A stretch of 64,000 nt of DNA from Pseudomonadales bacterium (GTDB lineage: Bacteria > Pseudomonadota > Gammaproteobacteria > Pseudomonadales > Halieaceae), in assembly GCA_024234855.1 (NCBI GenBank), contig JACKNN010000004.1:186001-250000 (forward strand), in the 5' to 3' direction. Shown one piece after another: positions 43,270 to 51,592 of the stretch. Each line of letters opens with the position of its first letter. The stretch's first letter is position 1. Made by a program: the position numbers and the translations under genes. The notes beneath the pieces are model-generated. The model worked only from the letters and a program-made list of their open reading frames with translations, had not been told where the DNA came from and searched no databases.

Positions 43270-44609
43270 TGGTTTTTTACCGCAAGATTGGCGACAGAAA
43301 ACACCGTAACGCTCAGCCCTAGTTGCGACTTGGCGGCATAGGCCATCCAAACGCCTTTTAGTAGCTCCACGATAATCATAGCGATAGCCGCGGACGCGAC
43401 ACCAAAGTTATGAAATAGAGCCAGCGTCAAGGCGCATCCCGCTACTGGGCTGAAAAGGTGTACCGAAGTGACAGTGCGCTCCTGCCCCGACATATTGAGT
43501 ATGGTGGTGGCCGAACCAAAAAAGCCGCTTACTGTATACGCAAAACTCATAAGAATTAGTGGCAACCAAGCTGACTCATACTCCTGACCAAACAGAATCG
43601 CAATGAGTGGCTTCCCAAAAATATACAGTAAAATGGTTAACAGTGTTGTAGAAATGAATATTGCCAACGCAGAGCTAGCCGCCAACAGTTGTAATCGCCT
43701 CTGATCACCTTCTACTCGTAACTTAACGACAAAGGACATCACAACCAGATTTATCAGGGTCGACGGTAATCCTACAAAGGCGACCAGGGCGAGCGCGACT
43801 CGAAACACTCCGACATCGCTTAGCACAGCGAGGACACCGAACAGCAAAATCGCATACTGCCCATCTACTACTCGCAGCAATTCAGTAACAAGCATCGGCG
43901 CCGCTCCTCTAAAGATGCTTCGCCTAAATTGGGTCAATCGCAGCCCAAATGTTCCTATCGGAACAGCCCGAACCAATTCTCGTATACACAACACCAGTGC
44001 AGTCGCGGTAGCCAGGAGCTGTAACGCAATAGCGGTACTTGCGCCCACTGGCATTACACTCGCGGCGGCGAAGAGAAGAAGAGCGAATAGCGCGGGTCGG
44101 ATCAGAGCATCAAAAACCTGGGCTCGAACTACGAGATGGAATCCTCGATGCGCACCTATCGACAGGTTTAGGATCGCAATCAGAGGCACGGCAGCCAAAC
44201 CCCAAACGGCTGCAGAACGGACAGACGCCTCAATAGAGGGCAGTACCATGAGTATTGAAGCACTGATTAACAATAGTATTGACGAAGTCGCGAGAACCAA
44301 AAGGCCAAACCATACCAATATCGCCTTGAGTGCTTGCAAATCCGCTGTCACCACCGCGGTTGATACTTCACGTGTAACCAGCTGCGGCAAACCCAGTTGA
44401 GCAAAGACAGCCAGCAGCGCTACGGCAGCCATAATCATACCGTATAGGCCGTAGCTTTCCGGACCCAAGTACCTTGCGAGCTGAATGCCCACCAGAAAGG
44501 TAAAACCCATCCCCAGAACTCGTACAGCGGCACCGGCAACAACTCCCTCGGTAAGGCGTCTCGCCAAACTGTCATGCGTGCGCAATCGGGAAATCAGACT
44601 CAGGATCAT
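43260..44609 (-). CDS. wzx: Wzx-type oligosaccharide flippase
   Basis: The 449-residue protein has about twelve hydrophobic segments. The N-terminus contains GAAVRVLGMGFTFLVGIQLA and YLGPESYGLYGMIMAAVALL, typical of the polysaccharide-biosynthesis (MATE-like) flippase family. It moves lipid-linked repeat units across the inner membrane for polymerisation by EpsG/Wzy. It follows the EPS-type MarR gene by 18 bases as the first structural gene of the operon. Length and topology are normal for Wzx. Confidence 0.88.
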   Translation of the reverse strand: MILSLISRLRTHDSLARRLTEGVVAGAAVRVLGMGFTFLVGIQLARYLGPESYGLYGMIMAAVALLAVFAQLGLPQLVTREVSTAVVTADLQALKAILVWFGLLVLATSSILLLISASILMVLPSIEASVRSAAVWGLAAVPLIAILNLSIGAHRGFHLVVRAQVFDALIRPALFALLLFAAASVMPVGASTAIALQLLATATALVLCIRELVRAVPIGTFGLRLTQFRRSIFRGAAPMLVTELLRVVDGQYAILLFGVLAVLSDVGVFRVALALVAFVGLPSTLINLVVMSFVVKLRVEGDQRRLQLLAASSALAIFISTTLLTILLYIFGKPLIAILFGQEYESAWLPLILMSFAYTVSGFFGSATTILNMSGQERTVTSVHLFSPVAGCALTLALFHNFGVASAAIAMIIVELLKGVWMAYAAKSQLGLSVTVFSVANLAVKNQCR

Positions 44610-44627
44610 TATTCGGAGGTTGCCCGA

Positions 44628-44969
44628 TCATCCATGTTCGCATTCTGCCCCACCAGCCACCACCTCCGCCCGCAATTCCTCAATCTCAACCCGCAAAGCC
44701 TCATACTCCTCCAGCTTCCTCTGCAGAAAGCCCACCGAGATTCTGGCCTTGGCTTCTATACCTCTCGGCGTAAGCACGTACAAATACGCGCGCTTGTTCG
44801 GGCTGTTTTTGAGGTTTTTCGCCTTCACCAGGCCCTTTTCTATCAGCGCCTTCAGGCAGTAATTGGCCTTACCCAGGCTCACACCCAGTTCAGTTGCCAG
44901 CTCGCGCTGGCTGACCCGGGGGTTCTGCTCGAGAATTTTCAGTACCTGGTAGTGGGTTTCTTCAGTCAT
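44628..44969 (-). CDS. EPS-associated MarR-family transcriptional regulator
   Basis: The 113-residue protein has a winged-helix DNA-binding domain (about residues 5-75: [36 protein letters not shown]) and an acidic helical tail. It matches the group of small MarR-type regulators encoded at the head of EPS operons. It probably regulates this operon, and the 19-bp palindrome 63 bases upstream (45032-45050) is a candidate binding site. The 5' leader of this gene also carries the ops element. Confidence 0.88.
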   Translation of the reverse strand: MTEETHYQVLKILEQNPRVSQRELATELGVSLGKANYCLKALIEKGLVKAKNLKNSPNKRAYLYVLTPRGIEAKARISVGFLQRKLEEYEALRVEIEELRAEVVAGGAECEHG

Positions 44970-44976
44970 GTGCGGG

Positions 44977-44988
44977 CACGCTACCGCC
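44977..44988 (-). promoter_or_regulatory. ops element (RfaH recruitment site)
   Basis: On the minus strand the sequence reads GGCGGTAGCGTG, identical to the E. coli ops element. It lies 8 bases upstream of the start codon of the EPS-type MarR gene, in the leader of the EPS operon. RfaH binds RNA polymerase paused at ops and lets it transcribe long operons. The rfaH-like gene lies 127 bases upstream. A chance match of 12 bases at exactly this place is unlikely. Confidence 0.88.
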
Positions 44989-45031
44989 CTACCCTGTCAT
45001 TTGTCGGGCATCGGGCGGGGCAAATCCTGAT

Positions 45032-45050
45032 GCGTTCAACGATTGAACGC
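45032..45050. promoter_or_regulatory. 19-bp perfect palindrome upstream of the EPS-type marR
   Basis: GCGTTCAA CGA TTGAACGC is a perfect 8-bp inverted repeat with a 3-base spacer, in the 146-bp gap between rfaH and the EPS-type marR. Size and symmetry fit a MarR-dimer operator, so autoregulation of the EPS operon is a reasonable inference. It could also form a hairpin, but no T-run follows. Confidence 0.6.
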
Positions 45051-45115
45051 AGCCCATTAGAACGTGGATTCGCGGTTTGTATCAAGCCAAAAAGTGGAGA
45101 TTATGGCGCCTGGAA

Positions 45116-45619
45116 TCAGTCGGTTACCGCCAGTGCATCCATGGGCACGTCCACTGTGTTCGGGCGCCCCAACAGCTCTATCAGCAGCAGGGCGCGTTCC
45201 TCGCCATTGGCTGACTGGAAGATGCCGGTGAGGCCGGCAAAAGGCCCCTCCGTTATCGCTACAGTGTCGCCCGCCAGGTGCGGCCACTCGTCCGCATGAT
45301 GCTGGTGGGTGTCGGGGTTTTCAGATTGTTGCAAAAAGGCAATAACGGTATCCGGCACTGGCCGCAGCAGGTGCCCGAAACGCACCAGGCCCGCCACGCC
45401 CACGGTGGAGCGCACGGGGGACAAGCTGTGCTGCTCCGGGTCTACCTGAATGAAGAGGTAGCGCGGAAACAGGGGCTCGGCCACTTTGGTCCACTTGCCG
45501 CGCCTGCGTTTACGCACCAGAAGTCTGGGGAAATAAATGCCAAAGCCCTGCCGCCGCAGGTTTTGCTCTGCGGCGAGTTCCTGGCGGGGCTTGGTCTGTA
45601 CGGCGTACCAGTTCGTCAT
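45116..45619 (-). CDS. rfaH: RfaH-like transcription antitermination factor
   Basis: The ATG at 45619 opens with MTNWYAVQTKPRQELAAEQN, the NusG/RfaH N-terminal start, and PLFPRYLFIQVDPEQHSLSP (about 52-71) is the matching NGN segment. A KOW region follows near the C-terminus (about 105-150, AGDTVAITEGPFAGLTGIFQ). The 167-residue length suits RfaH. It should act at the ops element found just downstream in the leader of the EPS operon, on the same strand. The gene itself lies 207 bases downstream of the lasso kinase gene, also on the same strand. Confidence 0.9.
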   Translation of the reverse strand: MTNWYAVQTKPRQELAAEQNLRRQGFGIYFPRLLVRKRRRGKWTKVAEPLFPRYLFIQVDPEQHSLSPVRSTVGVAGLVRFGHLLRPVPDTVIAFLQQSENPDTHQHHADEWPHLAGDTVAITEGPFAGLTGIFQSANGEERALLLIELLGRPNTVDVPMDALAVTD

Positions 45620-45826
45620 ATTACCGCTCGAGCTCACATACTGGCGATTGTTACCAGCCGGTTGGGGTTGGCAATCGGCTCACGCACCCACGCATTACCG
45701 GCTAACGCCAGACATCAGTTCCACACCATTCATGCGCGCGGCTTTGGCATTAAAAGGTGACCAGGGCAGCTTATACATTTCCTTTTCCATTTTGCAATTG
45801 CTGCAGGCACAGTGAGCCCCATTTAG

Positions 45827-46762
45827 TTACTCATCATGGTCAAAACACGCTGAATGACTTATATGAGCACAGATGGCCTCATAGGTTTCATGCATGCGGC
45901 CCAGGCTCCAGGGGCGGCTCACCCGGTACACCAGCGACTGGTCCGCCAACTGGGCCAGCCAGCGCAGGCGCTGCGCCTGCAGAAAGCGGAAGCTGAACAG
46001 GTAATTGGGCAGCAGCTCTTCGAACTTGCGAAAACCGGTGACCTCGGTGATCTCGATACCGGCGTCGGGTTCGGCCTGTGCCAGCACATAAAAGGCGTGG
46101 ATCGGCCGCGCCTGGCTGGCAAACAGCTGTACCGGGTTGCCCAGCACTTCGAACTCCCGAAACGGCCGGTGGTGCGGGTGCGAGGGCACCGCATAGTAGC
46201 GGCCCTGCTCCAGAAAGGTGGCCACCTTGTCATCTGACAGCATGGGGTGGCCCTGTTTGAGAAAGTAGTCCCCCAGGGTCGATTTGCCGCCCATGGAGGG
46301 GGCGATAAACAGGATGGGCTGCTCGTCCACCTCCACCGCGGCGGCGTGGATGAAATCGTAGCCTCGCTCCAGGGTGAGGTGCAGGGGCAGGAAGATGTGG
46401 ACAAACCAGAAGACCAGCAGTGCCCGGGTCCCCTCGGCGTGGAGTTGGTAATACACGAGGGGTTCGCCCCCGGTCCAGGTCAGGCTCACCACGCCTTCCA
46501 CCTCCAGGCACCAGGGCTGGCCTGAGACGCTGCGAGCCTGCTCGCGATCGGTGAGCAGGAACAGCTCACGGCCGTGGGTGCTGTAGAGGGGTGTTTTACT
46601 GGCCAGGGATCCCGGGCCAGGCGGCGATACCTCGCCAGCGCCCGCCTGCCTCAACTCCAGCGCGGCATGCTCGCCCGGCGCCACCGCGCTTACCGGCGCC
46701 GGGCGATCGAACAGCGGAAAGTCGCAGAAGACCTTCACCCCGTAGAGGCAGTGTTCAATCAT
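45827..46762 (-). CDS. HPr-kinase-like protein, candidate lasso-peptide kinase
   Basis: The ATG at 46762 is chosen because it overlaps the stop of the B2 gene by 8 bases; an upstream in-frame ATG would overlap by 68. The 311-residue product is like the C-terminal half of HPr kinase: a His in IHAAAVEV (about 138-145), the P-loop APSMGGKST (154-162) and an acidic LSDDK (175-179). HPr itself is not encoded here. In paeninodin-type lasso clusters, HprK homologues phosphorylate the C-terminal Ser of the precursor, and the precursor at 51.3 kb ends in Ser. An alternative is the HprK-related family of EPS loci with unknown substrate. Confidence 0.82.
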   Translation of the reverse strand: MIEHCLYGVKVFCDFPLFDRPAPVSAVAPGEHAALELRQAGAGEVSPPGPGSLASKTPLYSTHGRELFLLTDREQARSVSGQPWCLEVEGVVSLTWTGGEPLVYYQLHAEGTRALLVFWFVHIFLPLHLTLERGYDFIHAAAVEVDEQPILFIAPSMGGKSTLGDYFLKQGHPMLSDDKVATFLEQGRYYAVPSHPHHRPFREFEVLGNPVQLFASQARPIHAFYVLAQAEPDAGIEITEVTGFRKFEELLPNYLFSFRFLQAQRLRWLAQLADQSLVYRVSRPWSLGRMHETYEAICAHISHSACFDHDE

Positions 46763-47228
46763 GCGCACCGCCCCAGCTGAAGGTGGATACCACGGTAAAC
46801 TGATCATGCCCGGCCCTGCCATTCACAATATCCTCCCCGCACTGCAACCAGGCATGGGCGGATAGCCCGGTGGGGGCATCGGTGCGCTCACAGCCCCGGC
46901 GCACACCGAGATAGAACTGACCGGGAATGCCCCGCGCCGCCAGTAGCCGCTGTGCGACCAGCACCTGGGTGAGGCAAAGGCTCTGCCAGGGGGTGACCCG
47001 GCTGGCGGCAGCGACCAGGCGGCCGATGGCCACCGCCTCGCCGCGCAGGTGGGGGGGCAAAGACGGCGCAGGCATGGCGATGGGGTGGTGCCGCAGGTTT
47101 CTGGTCAGGCGCTTGAAGGAAACCAGCAGGGTACCGGCCCGGAACCAGCCCAGCATAAACCAGGCCTGCAGCAGCACAAGCTTGTGGCGGGTTGGCAGGG
47201 AACTGAATTTTTGCAGCCGGTCAGTCAC
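46755..47228 (-). CDS. Lasso-peptide B2 protein (McjB-type transglutaminase-like leader protease)
   Basis: The GTG at 47228 gives 157 residues with the family's normal start (helical LPTRHKLVLLQAWFMLGWFR); the frame is open further upstream but would overlap a divergent gene. The Cys-His-Asp triad of McjB/B2 is visible: C85 in WQSLCLTQVL, H125 in SAHAWL and D133 in GEDIVNG. The pattern AQRLLAARGIPGQFYLGV is typical. B2 cuts the leader from the precursor. It lacks the N-terminal RRE (B1) domain found in fused McjB, so it needs a separate B1. It overlaps the kinase gene by 8 bases and is divergent from cyclase gene 1. Confidence 0.88.
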   Translation of the reverse strand: MTDRLQKFSSLPTRHKLVLLQAWFMLGWFRAGTLLVSFKRLTRNLRHHPIAMPAPSLPPHLRGEAVAIGRLVAAASRVTPWQSLCLTQVLVAQRLLAARGIPGQFYLGVRRGCERTDAPTGLSAHAWLQCGEDIVNGRAGHDQFTVVSTFSWGGAHD

Positions 47229-47355
47229 GGGTGGCGCAGGCAGGCCTGTGTTGTGTAGGCTGGCCACTGTAGCAAAGGCGCCGGCGCAATAGAATCGCCG
47301 GTACCACGCTGCAGGACTTTTCGTTCCAGGGCACGGCCCGTGAGGATATACACCA

Positions 47356-49170
47356 TTGAGCGGCTTCGTCGCTATCGTCAATACCCGTGGCGCACCGGTT
47401 GACCGCAACCTGCTGGATGCGCTGACCGCTTCGCTGCGTTGCCGCGGCCCCGACCGCCAGCAGGTGTGGGCGGAAGGCCCGGTGGGTCTTGGCCACGCGT
47501 TATTTCGCACCACCCTCGAGGCGCAGTACGAGCACCAGCCAGCGAGCATCGATGGCAGGGTATGGATAACGGGCTGCATACGGGTGGATGCCCGTCGGGA
47601 ACTCGTCGAGAAACTCCGCCTGGGCGCACCGCTTTCCCTTGAGAACACTCCCGATTCAGAGCTGGTACTGCACGCCTACCACGCCTGGGGCGAACGCTGC
47701 CTCGATCACCTGCTGGGCGACTTTGCCTTTGCCCTGTGGGACGGCCGCAAACAGCGGTTGTTTTGTGCCAGGGACCGCTTCGGCATGCGCCAGCTTTACC
47801 ATGCCCGGGTGGGAGACCACTGCATTATCAGCAACAGTTTGCATTGCATGCGCCAGCACCCGGCGATTTCCGATGACCTCAATGATCAGGCCATGATGGA
47901 TTTTCTGGTGTTGGGCGACCACGTCTGGATGGATAAAACCCAGACAGTCTTCAAGGAAGTAAACACCCTATCACCGGCCCATCAACTCATTTTGACCGGC
48001 GGCAGAACGACTATCCGGCGATATTGGGACCTCCCGACGGACGTACCTTTGCTCAGGTATCGTCGCGAAGAAGAATACCTGGAACATTTTCGCTCTGTGT
48101 TCAGGCAGGCAGTGGAAGATCGGTTGCGTTGTAATGACGTGGTAATTTCAATGAGCGGGGGCACGGACTCATCTGCGATTGCAGCCGTTGTCTCCAAAAT
48201 TCGCCCAGGGGAGAGCCTGAAGTTTGGCCTGCATGCGATTACCGTTGTATATGACAAGCTGCATCCCTGCCGGGAGAGATTTTACTCCAGCCTGGTCGGC
48301 GAACATCTTGCTGTTCCCGTTCAGTACATTGTGGCAGATCAGTACCCACTACTGGCGCCGTCGGTACAATGGACGCGTCCTCTGCAGATCTATCAGCCCG
48401 GCCTGTGGTTGGATTTAGGCCAACAGACCCTGCAATACGCGCCGGTTATACTGACCGGCTCTGCCGGCGACAATCTGCTGCACTATTCCCCAGTGTTGCC
48501 TACCATGGCGGAAGCCAACCCATTGCAAACAATGCGCCAGATTCTCCAGCTGAAAGTCCGCTACGGAAAAATGCCAGGACTGGGAACAGGCTTGAAAGCC
48601 CGACTGAGAATTTTGACCGGCACTGCCGCGAAGAGATCGTCGATCTACCCCTACTCTCCCTGGCTAGATAGAGACCTCGAACAACAGTATGGAATGCGAG
48701 ATCGATGGAATGCGCACTGGACTCCGACTTTAAATGATGCAAATGCGCAGCCTCGACATACGCAACTTTCCGCCTCACTGATGTCACCTAACTGGAATAC
48801 AGACGATTTGGAAATGAGCGGTGACCTCACTACCCCGGAAGAACGCGATCCGTACCTGGACCTCAGGCTAGTGGAATTTGTACTGTCGCTACCACCCATG
48901 CCATGGCTTTATCAAAAGCACATCCTGCGACAAAGTATGAGTAGCTTGCTTCCAAAAGCGATCATAGAAAGACCAAAGCAACCTTTGGGTACACTGGCGA
49001 GTTCGCTGATAGAGCAGGCCAGATTCGGTGAATACCGGCCAAGTAAGGCCTTGCTCAAATATGTGGACGCAATGGCTTTCCGAAAAGCAACGGCGGGCAG
49101 CGGCAACCCGTACCTGGATTATTTAAACCTACGGCCCCTGATATTAGACCAGTGGCTGCAAATGCTATAA
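47356..49170 (+). CDS. McjC-type lasso-peptide cyclase 1 (asparagine-synthetase homologue)
   Basis: The 604-residue protein starts (TTG) with MSGFVAIV, so the glutaminase nucleophile Cys2 is replaced by Ser and ammonia release is impossible, as in McjC. The ATP-binding SGGTDSS motif is at 267-273, so the carboxylate-adenylating activity should remain, making the isopeptide ring. The GATase-like domain is about 1-195, the synthetase domain about 225-600. The first part is GC-rich (68% in a hand-counted 60-base sample at 47461) and the last part is not (50% at 48961), which suggests a mosaic origin. It is divergent from B2, with 127 bases between. Confidence 0.87.
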   Translation: MSGFVAIVNTRGAPVDRNLLDALTASLRCRGPDRQQVWAEGPVGLGHALFRTTLEAQYEHQPASIDGRVWITGCIRVDARRELVEKLRLGAPLSLENTPDSELVLHAYHAWGERCLDHLLGDFAFALWDGRKQRLFCARDRFGMRQLYHARVGDHCIISNSLHCMRQHPAISDDLNDQAMMDFLVLGDHVWMDKTQTVFKEVNTLSPAHQLILTGGRTTIRRYWDLPTDVPLLRYRREEEYLEHFRSVFRQAVEDRLRCNDVVISMSGGTDSSAIAAVVSKIRPGESLKFGLHAITVVYDKLHPCRERFYSSLVGEHLAVPVQYIVADQYPLLAPSVQWTRPLQIYQPGLWLDLGQQTLQYAPVILTGSAGDNLLHYSPVLPTMAEANPLQTMRQILQLKVRYGKMPGLGTGLKARLRILTGTAAKRSSIYPYSPWLDRDLEQQYGMRDRWNAHWTPTLNDANAQPRHTQLSASLMSPNWNTDDLEMSGDLTTPEERDPYLDLRLVEFVLSLPPMPWLYQKHILRQSMSSLLPKAIIERPKQPLGTLASSLIEQARFGEYRPSKALLKYVDAMAFRKATAGSGNPYLDYLNLRPLILDQWLQML

Positions 49171-49527
49171 AGCAAAGTGGCTTCTACGACAGGACATAAT
49201 TACTACCGGTCTTGTCCGGTTTGGTAGGGTGGTCCGATAAATTCGGGGCGTGATCATTGGCCCGTGTGGTGAATGTAACGGACCCGAGTACTCTCAATTG
49301 CGGGGTGCAATAGGGGAGTTTGTCGCCTGTTTGCCGCTGATCCTTTTCGTTTCCCACGCTTGCCTGCCACCCCTGCCCCTACCTTGCTTATACTCCCAAT
49401 AAAGTCACCCATACGCAAGAGCTACTCTTCGCTCGACAGCGTCCACCCTGCCGCTGCCGGGGGAGGCTCACCGGCCACGTTTCTGTTAGTGTACTGGCCG
49501 AGATCCATTGGCCAAGCCAGGAACACC
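49171..49527. other. 357-bp gap between cyclase 1 and the exporter; no gene seen
   Basis: Both strands were read for a precursor-type leader (Y/W-x-x-P-x-L) and for a PqqD-like frame; none was found. It holds a short inverted repeat ACCGG-N6-CCGGT near 49206 and a -10-like TATACT at 49389-49394 with a poor -35, which could start transcription of the exporter gene. Confidence 0.5.
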
Positions 49528-51216
49528 GTGCCCGACAACCCCCACACACCTGGCCTGAAGGCCCTGCTTCCCTACATCACCTCGCACCGCCGGGTGCTGC
49601 TGGTGGTACTGGGCCTGTTGCTGGCCGGCAGCCTGCTGTCCCTGGCCAACCCCTGGATGGCGGGCCTGCTGACCGCCAGCGTGATGAACGAGGGTGAGCG
49701 GGTCATGGATGTACGCTTGCTGCTGGGGCTGTGGATGGGGCTGATGGTGATCCGCAGCCTGCTCACCTTCGCCACCCAGTATTTCATCGGCAACACCGGG
49801 GAGCGCATTACCGCCGGGTTGCGCGGTCGCCTCTACCAGCACCTGCAGGCCCTGCCGGTGGCTTACTACCAGCAGCGCCGGGCCGGCGACACCCTTACCC
49901 TGCTCAGTACCGACGCCGCGATTATCAGCGGTTTCGTCACCGACACCCTGGTGCAGCTTTTACCCGCCCTGCTCACCTTTGGCGGCGCCTTTGTGATGAT
50001 GGCCTGGCTGGACTGGTCCATCGCGGTGGTGGCGGTAGTCTTTCTGCCTGCCTATTTTGTCACCATGAAAGTGGTGGGGCGGCAGTTGCGACCCCTGTCC
50101 CGGGCATGGGTGGACGCTAACAGCCAGCTGGTATCGGTGGTGGAGGAGAACCTGGGCATGTTGCCGGCCATCAAGGCCTTCACCCGGGAGGCCCACGAAC
50201 AGGGCCGGTTCGATGAGGCCAACGAGCGGCTATATTCCCTGTCGCGCCGGCAGTGGCGTATCCAGGCGGCGCTGTCGCCCCTCATCAGCCTGCTGGGGGG
50301 CGTGGGGGTGTTGATCCTGCTCTGGCTGGGCACCAGCCATATCCAGGACGGCCAACTGGCGCCCTCCGACCTGGTCACCGTGCTGCTCTACGCCATGCTG
50401 CTGATGAGCCCCCTCAGCACCCTGGCCAATGTGTACGGTCAGGTGCAGCGCACCCGCGGCAGCGCCGAGCGCCTCGTCGAGTTCCTGGGGGAGCAGCCGG
50501 AACCGGCGGATGACGGCGACCTGGTGCTTGACAATGTCAAAGGCCATATCGAGTTTCGCGATGTGAACTTCGGCTACCCGGGGCGGCCGCCGGTGCTCAC
50601 GGGCTTCAACCTGGAGATTACCGCCGGCGAGACCCTGGCCATCACCGGCCCCAACGGCGCCGGTAAATCCACCCTCGCCCACCTGCTGATGCGCTTTGCC
50701 GACCCGGACGGGGGCGCCGTGCTGATCGATGGCGTTAATACCCGCGCGGCCACCATCGCCAGCGTGCGCGCCCAGATCGGGCTGGTGGCGCAGAACGTAC
50801 TGCTGCTCAACGGCACCGTGGCCGAGAATATCGCCTACGGCGAGCCGGCCGTGAACCGCGAAAAAATCGAGGCCGCCGCCCGCGCCGCCCACGCCCATGC
50901 CTTTATCCGGGAACTGCCCGATGGTTACGACACGGTGATTGGCGACCAGGGCATCCGGCTTTCGGGGGGGCAGCGCCAGCGGGTATCACTGGCTCGCACC
51001 CTGCTGAAGGACCCGCCCATCCTGATTCTGGATGAGGCCACGGCGATGTTTGACCCGGCCGGGGAGAAGGCGTTTATTGAGGAGTGTCGGGAAATGCTGG
51101 GGCGGAAAACGGTGATTCTGATTACCCATCGGCCGGCTAGTTTGGCGTTGGCGGATAGAATGTTGGAGCTGGGTGGAATGCAAAGCGAGCACGGAAGCCA
51201 CCCAATTGATTTATAG
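49528..51216 (+). CDS. McjD-like ABC exporter of the lasso locus
   Basis: The GTG at 49528, with AGGA just before it, is preferred over an upstream in-frame ATG because homologues begin near PHTPGLKALLPYI. The 562-residue half-transporter has six membrane helices in about residues 20-310 and one nucleotide-binding domain with Walker A GPNGAGKST (about 374-382), signature LSGGQ (about 478-482) and Walker B LILDEAT. It should form a homodimer, exporting the mature lasso peptide and giving immunity, as McjD does for microcin J25. It faces the precursor gene tail-to-tail, 67 bases apart. Confidence 0.87.
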   Translation: MPDNPHTPGLKALLPYITSHRRVLLVVLGLLLAGSLLSLANPWMAGLLTASVMNEGERVMDVRLLLGLWMGLMVIRSLLTFATQYFIGNTGERITAGLRGRLYQHLQALPVAYYQQRRAGDTLTLLSTDAAIISGFVTDTLVQLLPALLTFGGAFVMMAWLDWSIAVVAVVFLPAYFVTMKVVGRQLRPLSRAWVDANSQLVSVVEENLGMLPAIKAFTREAHEQGRFDEANERLYSLSRRQWRIQAALSPLISLLGGVGVLILLWLGTSHIQDGQLAPSDLVTVLLYAMLLMSPLSTLANVYGQVQRTRGSAERLVEFLGEQPEPADDGDLVLDNVKGHIEFRDVNFGYPGRPPVLTGFNLEITAGETLAITGPNGAGKSTLAHLLMRFADPDGGAVLIDGVNTRAATIASVRAQIGLVAQNVLLLNGTVAENIAYGEPAVNREKIEAAARAAHAHAFIRELPDGYDTVIGDQGIRLSGGQRQRVSLARTLLKDPPILILDEATAMFDPAGEKAFIEECREMLGRKTVILITHRPASLALADRMLELGGMQSEHGSHPIDL

Positions 51217-51283
51217 CGTGATATCGACGAGGGCTGCTAACAGTGGTTCCGCTCAGTGCAGCTGCAAATTCGCCTCATAAGAG

Positions 51284-51481
51284 CTACGATGGACAGGGAA
51301 CTCCTCGAGGGCCGCAACCCCATGGCGCGTTGGGGAATAGAGCTTCTAAAGGAAACTCCTGGCCCCCACTTGCTGTTTTCCCCAGTCCAAGAGTTACCAG
51401 TTTTGGTTTCATCCATACTTTTTTTTCGGTATCGGTATCCGAAAAAGCCAGATTTAAGCTGCTTTTAATTTTTTCAATCAC
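51284..51481 (-). CDS. Candidate lasso-peptide precursor
   Basis: The 65-codon frame begins at GTG (51481); a GGGAG lies 13 bases upstream, so an internal ATG (codon 24) is the only alternative, and it would remove the recognition motif. Residues 23-32 read W-M-K-P-K-L-V-T-L-G, which fits the Y-x-x-P-x-L-x-x-x-G leader motif read by B1 proteins. Thr36 then lies at -2 if the core starts at Ser38 (S-G-G-Q-E-F-P-L-E), giving a nine-residue ring to Glu46; starting at Gly39 gives an eight-residue ring. The 27-28-residue core has Cys at 56 and 63, a possible tail disulfide, and ends Pro-Ser. It lies between cyclase 2 (112 bases upstream) and the exporter. Confidence 0.78.
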   Translation of the reverse strand: MIEKIKSSLNLAFSDTDTEKKVWMKPKLVTLGLGKTASGGQEFPLEALFPNAPWGCGPRGVPCPS

Positions 51482-51592
51482 GGCCGGCTAATAACTCCCA
51501 AAACTCCCAATGCAGTATGTCAGACTGGCCTATTAATTCACTGCGACAACGGCGCGGCGCAGATTCCGATCATGATATAACGGGTCACCATA

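Noticed and set aside
49171..49527. Second lasso precursor or B1 gene next to cyclase 1
   Set aside because: All frames read on both strands; no leader motif or PqqD-like pattern found.
51243..51491. Plus-strand short frames overlapping the precursor as alternative RiPP precursors
   Set aside because: No leader motif and no suitable core; the minus-strand frame has the W-x-x-P-x-L-x-x-x-G motif, Thr and ring Glu.
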